Assembly: GCA_022559845.1 (NCBI GenBank)
Contig: CM040117.1
Location: 150,602,732-150,666,731 of the forward strand
Source of the DNA: Amorphophallus konjac
Lineage: Eukaryota; Streptophyta; Magnoliopsida; Alismatales; Araceae
Reading direction: 5' to 3'
Length of the DNA: 64,000 nucleotides
Position numbers and translations under genes: made by a program. Of the stretch, positions 43,721 to 54,920 are shown piece by piece. Under the pieces are notes generated by a model, which had not been told where the DNA came from, ran no database searches, and saw nothing but the letters and a program-made list of their open reading frames with translations. Position 1 is the first letter of the stretch; the number at the start of each line of letters is the position of its first letter.

Positions 43721-44069
43721 GCTCCGCATTTGATGTATCCTTGCTTCATTCAGGCCATTTAACGCCCTGCTGATGAACCAACCGTCTCTCTCGCTTGAGT
43801 CTTATTTTTGCCGCTACCTTCCTCCTATTTTTGGCGTTTAATCAAGGGTTGTCCTTCTTAGGAAGGGCGTAATTAACGTCATAGCCTTTATGGTATGACG
43901 GACTTCGGGTCCCGACTCGAACTTCACAATCGACTGATTAAAAGTCAGATCGAGAGCATAATAAAATTGTCACCCCGGTGACTGGCATGCCAATAAATCA
44001 ATAAATAACCCACATATATATATATATATATCAAACAAGAAGAGAACGAGAAAGCGCGTTCCACAAGTC

Positions 44070-44087
44070 TGGCACGCCCGGTGGGAC
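44070..44087 (+). promoter_or_regulatory. Primer-binding site of element C
   Basis: TGGCACGCCCGGTGGGAC, four bases behind the LTR terminus CCACA. Starts with the TGG common to all tRNA 3' ends; the tRNA is not identified. Confidence 0.75.
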
Positions 44088-44154
44088 TGAGTCTCCCTTC
44101 ATCTCTACGCCAAAAATAGGAGGCCCAGCGGGCCCCCCTCAAATTTCTGATTCT

Positions 44155-46041
44155 ATGCGCTTTCCTTATTTTCAGGAAGCTACAATGACTACTGGAATCA
44201 TGTCCGTATGCTTCAGCCAACAACCGATCGATGTGCATGTCCGAGAGGGTTACCTGGCGGTACCGCTGTCATTCGGGTCAATGCCCCCTGCTGTCGAGCT
44301 GCCCAACTGCCTGGGCCTCGTCTTCACCGACCTTCTGTAGGTCGACAACAACGAGCAAGGCACTGCTGCAAGTGCCCCGATGAAGACTGCTGATAACAAG
44401 GGTAGCTTACCAGAGAGGACGACCTCGACAGCCGTCGCCTGCTATGTTCATCATGTTCAAAGGAGGGACACGGTCCCCGCTGCTGCCCAAATGAAGAAAA
44501 GAACTAACCGGAGGAGCCGGTATGATGCTGCCGACCGTCGTCTCTCAAATTCTGGGAGGACGATGATGATGGGTGACGTTAGGGTGAACCTCAATGGTCG
44601 CCCGAGAGAAGTCCGGCCGGACAGGATTGTCCCGACCGTCCAGGTCGACAACAAGTTCCAAGTTCTGGCCACCAGGAGGGCCAACGGGGAAACTGATGAG
44701 AGGAAGCCGCTGGCGCCCAAGCCAGCAAGATATAAACAGGTCTGGCGACCAAAGAAGATTCAGAGCGGGGCCCCAACTCGAGATGAGGGGAAAGCTACCG
44801 AGGATGCTGTTGCCTGCTTCAGGGCAGAAAGCAGAAGAAGAGAAGGAAAAGACATAAGAGATGATGCTGCTGTTCACCCCAGGGCTTGGGGTAAGAAAGA
44901 TGAGAAAGAAAATGAAGAAAGAAATCTGACCACTGTTCGCCCCAGGATGAGGGGCAGAAAATATGAGCGGAAGCAAGACCTCTCGGTCCCCCATCCCAGG
45001 GCTTGGGGCAGAAGATGGCAAAGGAAGAACTATGATGCTGCTGCCAACTACTGCCAGGATGGCGACAGAAGATTTGAGAAAGAAGAAAGAATGAGAACAA
45101 GCGAACCAGTCGCTGCTGCCATTTCAAGAAGACCAAGAGCCTGTGCCAGACAGGCTGATATATTTAGATATTCCAAAGCCGAGCATCTGAATGCTCAGGT
45201 GGCAAGACTGGCTCATCAGCAAAGAGGCCAGGAAAGACTGATGCTCCAACCAGAGCCACAAAGGCACAATCAAGAAGATATGAAGCAAGTGGCTCAAGAC
45301 TACTTCCACTACCTGGGGAATTCTACCCTCGGTCAGCAAAGATTATCCCGTGCCCTGGGCACCGTGGATGAAGAAGAGGAAGAAACCCTTCAAGAAGTGA
45401 TGCTCGAAGTCTCCTCCTCCGATTCCAATGATTATGGGGAAGGCCGCAGGGCCAGATATGGGAAAGAAGACCTGTGTGGGGAAGAACCTGAAGAAAGAAT
45501 ATCGGTCTTTGACCGACTCAAATATCCCGACCAGGCAAAAAGAAAAGTCTACAGGCAGAAGGGAAAGATGCAGATCTTCACCTGTAACATGGCTGGACTT
45601 GTCAGGAGGCAAGACATGCTACCAACTCAACCGGACGAGCTACTCAGGCTGGCAACCAGACCCGGGCCTGTCACAAGAAGAGGCCAGGCGGCAAAAGATA
45701 AAATGAAGACTAATGGTGAAGCCTGCAAGATCACCACTATGACGGTTAATGTGGTGACAGCGGAAGAGGGAGATAATCCCTTCATTGATGATGCTGAAGG
45801 GACTTCAGAAGATATACAGATCCCGTCCACCCTGGATCCCATGATCCAGATGATGTTCAGAAGATACCAGCAGGAGATCAATGCTCTCAGAAGACAACTC
45901 AATGAGAGACATGAAGCTACACCGGTCTCCAAGCAAGCCGAGCCTGTCGGGCATACTTCCAGCTCAACAGAGACGGCTATCCCAGCTAATCCTCTCCTGG
46001 CTGATAAGGGCAAAGCACCGAGCCAACCTGTTCCACAGTAA
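44155..46041 (+). pseudogene. Upstream ORF/gag N-terminal extension of element C
   Basis: One frame from ATG 44155, with a TAG at 44338-44340, then open from 44341 to a TAA at 46039-46041 (553 codons from ATG 44380). The protein is basic and Arg/Lys-rich, with repeated RPRMRGRKYERK / HPRAWGRRWQRK / HPRAWGKKDEK phrases, an acidic EEEEET stretch, VFDRLKYPDQ, and a Met/Arg-rich end (DPMIQMMFRRYQQEINALRR). No catalytic domain seen. Ogre elements carry an ORF1 before gag, and this may be its counterpart, but here it lies in the same frame as gag, so it could be a gag extension. A possible 3' splice site (TTATTTTCAG|GA) sits at 44168-44177. Confidence 0.65.
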
Positions 46042-46089
46042 ACAGTAGCTCAGCCCTCTACGTCTCAGACACAGCCTACCGCGCCCACC

Positions 46090-47583
46090 TTGCACGCCAC
46101 TGTGATGACAACTCCTCATAGTCAGCAACAAGCTCACTTCTTCCCAGAAGACATAGATCCAGCCGTAGCCCACAAGCTGATGATTGAAAGAATTGTGGAG
46201 ATGAAGCTATCTGAGAAGACTGGCGATGATGTTAGTACCTACGATGTGTACAAGGTGCCATATCCTCCCAAATATGCTGCTAAGAGACTACCTCCAGGCG
46301 TCAGTAAGCCGCCTAAGTTCGAAAAATTTAATGGCCAGGGCTCCCCCAGAGAGCACATAGCTTACTACACCACAATCATGGGCGACCTGGCAGTCGACGA
46401 AGCTTATCTGCTTAAGTTCTTTGGCTCATCCCTTACTGGTTTAGCCTTTGAATGGTATTCAAGCCTGCCAGCTGGATCGGTGGTTGATTGGCCTGATATG
46501 CAGAGAAAATTCCGCGACAGATTTCATGTCACTGAAAGAGAAATCACAATAGCAGAACTATATGCAACCAGGCAGAAGCAAGATGAAACTGCACTGGACT
46601 ACATCAAAAGATGGAGGAACTTAGCCATGAGATGCAGAAGACCCCCCCATCAAGAAGATGCAGTGCAGATATGTAAACAGAGCCTCAGGAGAGAGGTGCT
46701 AGAAAAGATGATCGATGCAGATGTCAGAACATTTGACCGATTAAACAATATAGTGGCGGAGGTTGAGACGTTCTTGTCCAAACGTCCAACCGCCAATGTT
46801 CCCAATGTGCTGAAAGGTAAATCTAATGATCGACGACCATCACATTCTGAGGCCAACACCGTCGATTTCAGAACCTTCGAGCAGCAGAAAGGGAAGAAGG
46901 GGGCAGATGAAGCTCCCCCGCCTGAGGGTGCAGCAGAAAGAAAAGACAAGGTCTCTCTAAGAGACAAGATGGAGAAGGCTTATTCTTTTCCCAAGGAGAA
47001 GACGGCAGCACTATTTAACTGGGCATATAAGTTCAACAAGGTAACATTGCCTGAACCGAAGAGACCCGAGAATGCGGCAAAGAAAGATGATCCGCTGTTC
47101 TGTCCATTTCACCGTGCGCTGGGGCACGCAATTGAGGACTGTTATGTCTTCAAAGATATCATGGAAGAAATGGTTAAAAAGGGTGAGCTGCAGCTGGGAG
47201 ATTATCAGATAAAGCCGCCTCATCCACATGAGCCTCCGCCCTGGAGAATGGCCGCCAATATGATCTCAGTTTACCAGCAGCTGCCTAAGGAAGCCGTTGA
47301 GGAATGTACCAGGCATACCTATGAAGCTTGTTTCCTCACCCCACTGAAGGATCAGGAGGGATGGCAAACGAAACTCATGAAGAATAGAAGGAAAACTCCC
47401 GCAGCCAGTACTAGCGGGGTGATTATTCGAGGTGTCACACCAAGGCCTGAACTGTCTCCAGCAAAGCCAATATGGCGCACAGCTAAGACCGGGCCAGTCA
47501 TCCGGATCCCTACTCACAACCGGAGGAGACAAACTCCCCTACCCGCACATAAAGAAGTAAGTCTTGCAGCCAGGCGTCTATAG
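46090..47583 (+). pseudogene. Gag capsid and zinc-knuckle region of element C
   Basis: Continues the frame of the preceding entry. Gag core: FNGQGSPREHIAYYTTIMGD, LTGLAFEWYSSLP, FHVTEREITIAELYATRQ, DYIKRWRNLAMRC (about 46310-46780), then CPFHRALGHAIEDC near 47101-47142, a CX2HX4HX4C knuckle as in element G, and VKKGELQLGDYQ. It ends in TAGTAG (47581-47586) where the frame otherwise continues (YINELDEYEQKKPKHLL). With the stops at 44338 and 46039, each of these positions differs from a Gln codon by one C-to-T change. Confidence 0.88.
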
Positions 47584-47586
47584 TAG

Positions 47587-50064
47587 TATATCAATGAGCT
47601 CGATGAATATGAGCAGAAAAAGCCCAAACACCTGCTGGTAAAAGACTGTATACTCTGGGAGCAGCTCGAAGAATTGAAAATTGAAGAGCAGCCAGAGGAA
47701 GGACAAAGAAAAGATGAGACTGAGCCCTTCTGGGGGCAGGAGCTGGCAAAGCCAAATTCCCAGAAGAAGAAGAGACGGCCCAAGCCCAAAAAGGGAAAGA
47801 AAGTCACGACAGTACAATGTAACACCCTGTCAGTGCTCTTTTCCTTGCCCGGGGAGGATGATGAGGCTGAAGCATCAAATGCCCCGCTAGAAGCCAACCA
47901 TGCTGAGGCCTCTACCTCAGCCCATGCAACACGTTCTGGGAAAAGATGGAGGCGCCCACCACCAGCTAATCATAATATTATATTCAGAGGGGAGCAACCC
48001 TACCAGATCCCAGAACCAGAGGTACGAGGTGTCCAGGTTCCTCCCCCTGCCAGCTTGTACCAAGAGAAAGAAGAAGCTCCTTCATTCCTGGAATTCTTGT
48101 TCAGTTTGGAGAATGAGCAATTGGCTCACACTGCTCCAGCTAAAAGTAATAAATGCCAGCAGACTGCGGTTAGGAAGCAGAAGCAGCATGAAGAAAATGA
48201 AGGAAGTGACCCTCTAGCAAAGCCAGGGGCTGTTGCTACAGAAGAAGCCTCCCGGGAAACAGGGGAAGAGAATGAAACTGGGACTGGGCAGCAAAGGCCA
48301 CAGGCACCACATGAACCTCCAAGACCCCAATGGGCAGAAGAAATGAGACTGTCTAATGTCCGGGTAGGCAGTCGAATCATGAAGATGTTGAAGAAGCTCC
48401 TTACCAGGTTCTCCATCTGGGAAATCCTCTCTCTGAGTGAAGAAGCCCGCCAAGCAATTGTGGATGCCTTGCAGTCGCCGGCACAATATGAAGCACTCTT
48501 AACAGAAGTGAATTCTGGGCCATCGATCACATTCACAGAAGATGATATGTTAATCCCGAATTCCGGTCATAATAGGCCGCTGTATATGAAGGGTTCCCTG
48601 AACTGTCAGCCGCTGAGCATGATACTGATAGATCCCGGGGCTACTGTGAACATCCTCCCATACCGCATCTATCAGAAATATTACTTTGATCTGCAGCTTA
48701 CCAAGGTCAGAGATATGAAAATTGCAGGGTTCAACCAGAAATGTGAAACACCTCTTCGGGTGGCTGATTTCAACCTCACATTAGGCGACCTCACTACCGT
48801 GGTACGATTTTATGTGATCGATTCCAACACCACGTATAAGGCCCTGCTGGGGAGACCATGGCTGCATGAATATCAGATAGTGCCATCCATGCTACATCAG
48901 TGCATCAAATACTGCCATGAAGGAAAAGAAGAAAGGGTGTTTGCAGATCTGCATCCCTTCGAAGTATTCGAGTGTCATATGCTCGATGCATCTTACTACA
49001 CCGAGGTGTCACAGAAGGGTGAAAAGAAAGAGGTTGTGGCCAGCCAAAAGAAGCCGGCGACGAAGGCAAAAAATTGGTCTCCACCGCCACCCAGGGGCTA
49101 TATTAAAAAGCATGAAGTATCTCACATCTCTTACGCTGGTGACTTTGCTCGGATCACCCCTCCTAGCATCCGTCCAGAGGACACCGATGAAGAAATGAAA
49201 GATATGTACATACAGGTGAAGGTTCCACAGGGTTTATTTAAACCCATCATCAGCCTTGAGTACCAAACGGTGCTACCACTGAGGACTATGGAAGTCCCTC
49301 GCTTCTGCGAGCCTCCCATTATATTCTACACCGGGGAGTCAGTCGAGGAAGATGATCAAGACTGCATGGTCCCTGAAGAAGCTGCGAATCGGATGGTGCC
49401 GATTACAGGCTTGGATTGTACTACCCAGCGGGTTTCGCAGATGTTCTCTAAGATGAAAATGCCATCACTACAGTCTGCCGCCCAGAAGAAAGCATTCAAG
49501 GAGTTATGGGATCCGCCTCGAGATAATAAAGAATTGAGGAAAATCACACAGCACCCGGGACTGGGCTATACTTTACAAGAATACTACGAGGCCGAGGTGG
49601 ATGTCATCTCTACCTTCTACCAGCATGAAGATTCCCCTGGGGTGGGCTACGACCCGTACCCTTCGGAAGATGAAGAAATCATTTATCAGTCCATAACAGA
49701 CAATGAAGCCCCATACAATCAACCAGGGACGGGAACGTCTGATGAAACAAAGAAAGATTGGTGCTGGGAAGACCTACCTTCCAAAGAAGATCTGTTCCAT
49801 GCTGAAGCAAAGTTTGACACGGGAACCCCGGATGAAGACCAAGCAGCCAAAGAGCTGAGGGAATGCTTGGAGTTTGAGCGCATCCTGGAAGAAGTCCGGG
49901 CTCTACAGAATGATGATCTCTCAAGGGAGTCTGCATCAGAAGAGCCTCTAAGGGCGGAAGACTCCGTCTTTGAGTTTCCTGCTGATCCAGTTACGTCCTC
50001 GGGGCACACTGAACAGAATATAACAATTTTGGCCGTATATGATGAGCCAGCACCCGCTGATGAC
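47587..50064 (+). pseudogene. Aspartic protease region of element C pol
   Basis: Same frame as gag, open from 47587 to the insertion of D at 50065. About 210 low-complexity residues, then a retropepsin-like domain (about 48500-48880): SGPSITFTEDDM, PLYMKGSLNCQPLSMILIDPGATVNILP, then YKALLGRPWLHEYQIVPS. The active site reads D-P-G, not D-S/T-G. The tail is acidic and shows GLFKPIISLEYQ, QHPGLGYTLQEYYE and DSPGVGYDPYPSEDEE; I see no G-patch. After D and one target copy are set aside the frame runs on at 61643. Confidence 0.85.
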
Positions 50065-50261
50065 TGTTAGGGTGCTTGGCCCGGATACAGAGGGGGGGTG
50101 AATGAATCCTTCTACGAATAATGGCCAAATTTAAAAACCGGATGCTAGATAAAGAAACAGAATAGAACCAATTCTATTCAACTCAAATACAAACACATTG
50201 AGCGCACCTATTCAAGCATCTAGCGGAAGCAAACCAGACAATCAAGCCACTGCTCAATAGA

Positions 50262-50321
50262 TTTTTAGGTGGTTCGGTCCTTCAGACCTACATCCACCCC
50301 ACACTCCCAACCGGAGTGAGG
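50262..50321 (-). other. Conserved LTR hairpin/box RNA element (copy 5)
   Basis: As copy 6 but with one mismatch in the first stem (plus strand CCACACTCC against GGAGTGAGG). Box GGGTGGATGTAGG, inner pair GGTC/GACC and GAACCACCTAAAAA are intact on the minus strand. Confidence 0.75.
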
Positions 50322-50864
50322 CTTCACTAGCAAACGCTAGAACCAAGCAGACTCAGTCTGCAAACAGTTGCTGCCACACAGCTTGACCAGGGGAACAACC
50401 TCCCCTCTTCCTCCCAACCGGAGGGAAACCACAAGTAGCTCCCAGCTACTTGCAACTGGAGATCAGATCTCCCTTCCTCCAAACCGGAGGGAACCCGACC
50501 TCAGACCAGAGGATCGGAAAGCACAGCAAACCAGAAAACAAAGGAAAAACAATAAACGAAAATAACTTCAGCAAACAGAAGCTGAAACACGAAATGCACA
50601 ATTTGGCTCCTAACAGAGCTGACTGGCCTGGATCTGATCCACGGTCCAGTGAAGACAGATCTTCAGGTAAGCTTCTTTCTTCTTCTCCACGAGCTCTCTC
50701 GCTCACTCTCTATCTCTCTTTTCTTTCTCTTAAACTCTCTTCCTCTTTCACACGAGCACTATCTCTCTCTTTCTCAATTTTTCTTCTTCTGCTGGATCGA
50801 GCTCTCTGTAACACTGCCTTTTCTTTCTTGGCTCTGATCACCTTCATCGGTGGGCGAAGGTTTC

Positions 50865-50872
50865 TATTTATA
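50865..50872 (-). promoter_or_regulatory. TATA box of D 3' LTR
   Basis: TATAAATA on the minus strand in GCTATAAATAGAAACC. Confidence 0.7.
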
Positions 50873-51019
50873 GCGGCAGCAGATGGATAGGGCACTAAAC
50901 GCGTGTGCCTCCCACGCTCGATCCAGAACCTTCCTGCCACGTGCCCTTTTTGTATTTGTTCCTTCAGTATCGGATCATGTGCACCCAGACACTGATGAAT
51001 GTTCTTCCTCGGACCTGCA

Positions 51020-52215
51020 ACGAGATAAGAACCATTAATATTGAGTGCCATAAGAACTAGAACTGCATGAGGTTAGTGGACACGACAAAAAGGTACACTA
51101 AACAGAGAACGACACGAGATACAGTGGTGACACAATGAACATTACTAAGAGAACGTTACGAGGTAGACAGAAAAACAACGCGAAGACACGAAGACAAGAA
51201 CAGAAACCAACACTAAGTATGGTTTCAACACAAGAGAGACACGAGGACTAGGAAGAATAAAAACGACACGAAGACACAACAAGACAAATGACACGAAAGT
51301 GAAACAGGAAGCAACACGAAGTGCTGCGATGTCCTGTACGCACTAGAACAAACCCGACACGAAGAGACGAAAACAACACGAGGTGAAGACACAAGGAGAC
51401 AACGACACGAGGTGTAGAAAACACGACACGAAGTTATGAGAGGAGAAGCGACACGGAGTGTGGTCAATGTGATAAAGACACGAAGTCTAAATAACGAAAG
51501 ATCAACACGAAGACAGAATACAAAGAAACAACACGAAGACAGAACAGTGATTTGACACGAAGTCAAAATGACAAGAAGTAAAACGACACGAAGTTGAGAA
51601 CAGAAATCAGCACGAGGTGTGATTTCAACATAAGAGAGACACGGACTGATAACGACACGAAGTCGAAACAGTAATTGACACGGGGTAACACGACACGAGG
51701 TAAAAACGACACGAAGATGAAATTGACACATACTGAAAACAACACGAAGTCGAAACAGTAATCGACACGGGTTGAAAACAACACGAAGTCGAAACAGTGA
51801 TCGACACGGGTTGAAAATAACACGAAGTCGAAACAGTAACCGACACGAGTTGAAAAACAAGCAAGACACGAGGTCTACGTAAAGCAACAAAGAAGTGTGG
51901 TCAAAGCGAGAACGACACGAGGTCTAATGAGAAAGACCAACACGAAGACGGTGAAAACAGTACGAAGTAAAGATCAATGACACGACGTGTCACTGAATCA
52001 AAACACTACAGAGAAAAATGACACGCAATGTAGTGAAAACAACACAGACGCACGACCTGAAGGACAGTAAACATAAACAACACGTGGTAAGAGAAGACGA
52101 CACGGCGTGTTGGAAATACAAACAGTACTTAAACTAAAGCGACACGAAGACAAACAGTTCAACACGAGGTGTTATACACAAACATGACGAAGTGCCAACC
52201 AACACGAAGACAGTC
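51020..52215 (-). repeat. U3 motif array of D 3' LTR, core GACACGARG
   Basis: Dozens of GACACGAAG / GACACGAGG / AACACGAAG cores (plus strand), spaced about 12-40 bp, ending upstream of the TATA box in element orientation. Apparent open frames here (for example a Ser/Val/Cys/Phe-rich one at 51225-51890) only reflect the repeat. Confidence 0.85.
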
Positions 52216-52361
52216 CTTAAAAATACCTGAAGTGAAATGAAAGTTTATTCTTCACAGAAAAATATTTGTGTTAATTTTCCACAGAGACATATTTTTGAAC
52301 ACCACTAAGACTTATAGTGTTGTCATCATCAAAACATGTAAAGATTCAACAATACTCAACA

Positions 52362-52500
52362 ATCTCCCCCTTTTTGATGGATGGCAACACTATGAGTCTT
52401 GAGTCTTTGCAGAGAAAGAGAAAGCACTAAATAGCCATTCTCAATGAAAAACACACATTAAACATTCTCAACGAGCTAGCCTGATTTCTCCCCCTTTGAC
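52362..52500 (-). promoter_or_regulatory. Polypurine tract(s) of element D
   Basis: On the minus strand AAAAAGGGGGAGAT (52362-52375) abuts the 3' LTR. A second tract, AAAGGGGGAGAAAT, lies near 52486-52499. The first is the likely plus-strand primer. A duplicated tract may act as a second primer. Confidence 0.7.
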
Positions 52501-52616
52501 ACCATCAAAAAGAATGAAACAAAAAGAATGCAAATGATATGAGTTTTAATTAATAAGTCCAAGAGTGTGAAAGAGAAAGCCTCAAAATGGGCAACAAGAT
52601 ACAGAGCATAGACTTT

Positions 52617-54920
52617 TCAAGAAAAGTATCTGGCTTGTCTGCTAGAGGGGCCACGCGGCCTGCCATGAGGTGGTCTCCCCCTTGGAGAAGCAGAAGAATG
52701 TTCTTGAGGTGGAGTTCTGCTGGAAGAAGCGTGACCAGGTGCTGAACCCAAGGTAGACTGAAATTCCTTTAGGTCATTTGACAGTTCAGCTAGCCAATAT
52801 ACCACAGAGCTTCTGACCTGTGCCACTTCAGAAATGATGTCTTCTTGGCGAACATTGACAGTTTCATATCTGTCAGTCAGAAGTGTCATTTCTGTTAAGA
52901 AGGCGGCCAATTTATCATAGACCTGCTGAATACCTGGACCTAGGACACTGGATGACTTCTTCAAAAGTTCTAAAGATGTTCTGATCTCATAGCAGTGATC
53001 TATAATGGTGGAAGACATTTTGAAGGAGGAGATTTGAACATCTTGCAACTCACTCAGTGCTTTAGCTATCTTTGAACACACCTCCTGCAACCCTTGCATC
53101 AGGGATCTGTTGGCATCATCTGAAGCCTTTTTGTTGAGAAGGAATCGTTTCCATTCAGTGAGGAGGGATATCTCGAGCTTCAGTAGCCTGGAATGTACCT
53201 GATTTATGTTGAGGGTGACATATGTGAGCAGGTCATCTAATTTCTTATCTTGCTTGTGCATCTGCTGAGTCAGGTTTATGAGAAGCTCTTCAATGTTGGG
53301 CGCCCGAGCAGATTCAATGTTGGGCGCCTGTGCAGATAAGAGTCTAGGTGGACCTAGAGGTGTACCAAAAAATTCACTGCCAGGTGCAGTTCTCTCAGCT
53401 GCTTCCTCTTGTACTGGCATTTGACTGCCCTCAGCTGGGACCTGAACTTCATCTTCAGCTTGAGTTTCTTTCTGAGGGAATACATCTTCAGCTTCCTCTT
53501 CTTCACTTGAAGATTCTGTATCTAGTTCTATGACAGGAACCTTTTCTCTATCTTCCATGAGTTCCTGATCTGCAGGGCTGCCAACAAAGGCCTGCTCAAG
53601 ACTTTCAGATACGACCAAGTTGGTAGCCTCTTCCAAGCTTCGCTCAACAGTTTCTCTTAAAATTTCATTAACAAAAACAGCAAGATCTTGATCAGTACTG
53701 TCTTGCTCTTTAGCTGGCTGTTCTTCAGGCACTATTACCTCTTCAGATGTCTTCCCAAAAGAATCAAATAGCCCAGCAATAGTTGCATCTAGATCTGTCT
53801 GAATGCTTTCGTCAGACAATCTGATGTCCTCAGATGCAGCCTCAACTAGCCTCTGAAAGGAGAAGGATACTTCGGTGGGTGCAGCTGGCAAGGTGGACTC
53901 TGGTTGTTCAGCTGGTGTTTCCTGATGATCAATCTCAGAAACTAATTGCTCACCAGTTGGGGCTAAGACTTGAAATTCTTCCAAATGCTCCCCCTGAGTT
54001 TGTGATTCCCTGGCCTTTTGGACCTTAACTTGCCCCACCATAGAAGAGTCCTCTAAGCCCAAAAACACTGAAACAAAATTCATATTAAAAATGTTTCGGG
54101 CCTTAACTTCTGATGCGGCCTCTCCATCCAAGCAAATCTCAGAATGCTTGAAGATGTCTGTCATATGGGCGACATAGGGAAGATGTCTCTTGGATCCAAT
54201 GCATCCCTTCATGACATTAAAAATGATCTCTGGCAGACATATCTTCACATTTTGAATCAGACAAAACAGTAGAAATCTCTGTGTGTCTGTAATTCTTCCT
54301 CTAGCCCCAGTCTGTGGGGTGATAATGGAAGCAATGACGTTCTGAAGGAGCTTGTGAAGAGGAGGAAATGACGATGTCTGATAAGCTTTTAGCTTCAACT
54401 GCCCCTTATCATGAATGTTACTGGGTTTACCAGTAATGACAGAGAAAGCTTCATGGAGACTGTATCGAAAGCTTCCCTCTACCTCCCCTTTATCTGGAAT
54501 ACCGAGAGCTTTGTGAAGGGAGTCACATGTAACAGTTATCTCGACCCCTTTAACAGATGATAACAAGGTAGACTTGTCTCGGCTCAAGGACAAGTTATTG
54601 TAAAATTCCATTACCGGCCTAGGGTAATAGACACGGTGATTTTCTAAGAAATTTCTCCACTCCTGAAACTCAAAGATTTTCAACAATTCTGGAAACTTCG
54701 AGACCAAGGTTTCATCTCCGAAATCTATTATTCTAGGAGGAATGATTTTCCCACTTTCTAAGAACACGGTAGACTGAGAAATCCTGGTACCTTATTCTGA
54801 AGAGACTTCCGCAGCAGGTTCTGGCTCAAGACATCTCTGTTGCTTAGATGAAGGCTCTTCAACAATTTCTTTTCCCTTCCTCTTTCTTTCACCCGGAGCT
54901 GCTGACCTTTGCTGATCCAT
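52617..54920 (-). pseudogene. Envelope-like / plant-transposon-domain ORF of element D
   Basis: Likely start ATG read from 54920 (MDQQRSAAPGERKRKGKE, a nuclear-signal-like basic run). One in-frame TAA near 54793; from there 716 codons are open. N-terminal 230 residues (EFYNNLSLSRDKS, VKGVEITVTCDSLHKALGIP, HKLLQNVIASIITP, RFLLFCLIQNVKICLPEIIF) fit the 'putative plant transposon protein' domain family found in SIRE envelope-like ORFs, as I recall it. Next come an acidic Glu-rich middle, a short duplication (APNIES-ARAPNIEE), a long helical coiled-coil region, and a basic tail SPRGRPPHGRPRGPSSRQAR with AT-hook-like RGRP cores. No signal peptide or clear membrane helix is seen. It is the third gene position in SIRE elements, here without pol upstream. 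Confidence 0.75.

Larger units (their letters stand above)
40385..44065 (+). mobile_element. 5' LTR of Tat/Ogre-like gypsy element C
   Basis: TGTTGACACCTG ... GCGTTCCACA, about 3.7 kb, followed by a primer site at 44070. TATA box TATAAAAC at 40879-40885. GCGCCGAGA/GCGCCGGGAGC modules lie before it (40770-40860) and in two groups after it (41757-41880, 42915-43110). A 19-C run is at 41062-41080. The second half is inflated by an old internal duplication (41940-42240 vs 43145-43455). Inserted in gag of B (left flank CCTAA). The 3' LTR is outside the window. No gene recognised in it. Confidence 0.82.
50065..52361 (-). repeat. 3' LTR of element D
   Basis: 2297 bp. In minus orientation: U3 with the CTTCGTGTC-type array (51020-52215), TATAAATA (50865-50872), CT/GA-rich leader (50690-50790), hairpin/box (50262-50321), and the poly-purine/GTGAAT box (50088-50103). 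Compared with the right LTR it has 17 extra bases in the array near 51693 and lacks about 31 bp near 52250, plus scattered substitutions. Confidence 0.92.

Noticed and set aside
51225..51890. 221-codon minus-strand frame rich in Ser/Val/Cys/Phe (and its twin at 60488-61138)
   Set aside because: It is a by-product of the GACACGARG array: several frames are open at once, the composition is periodic, and the array lies upstream of the TATA box.
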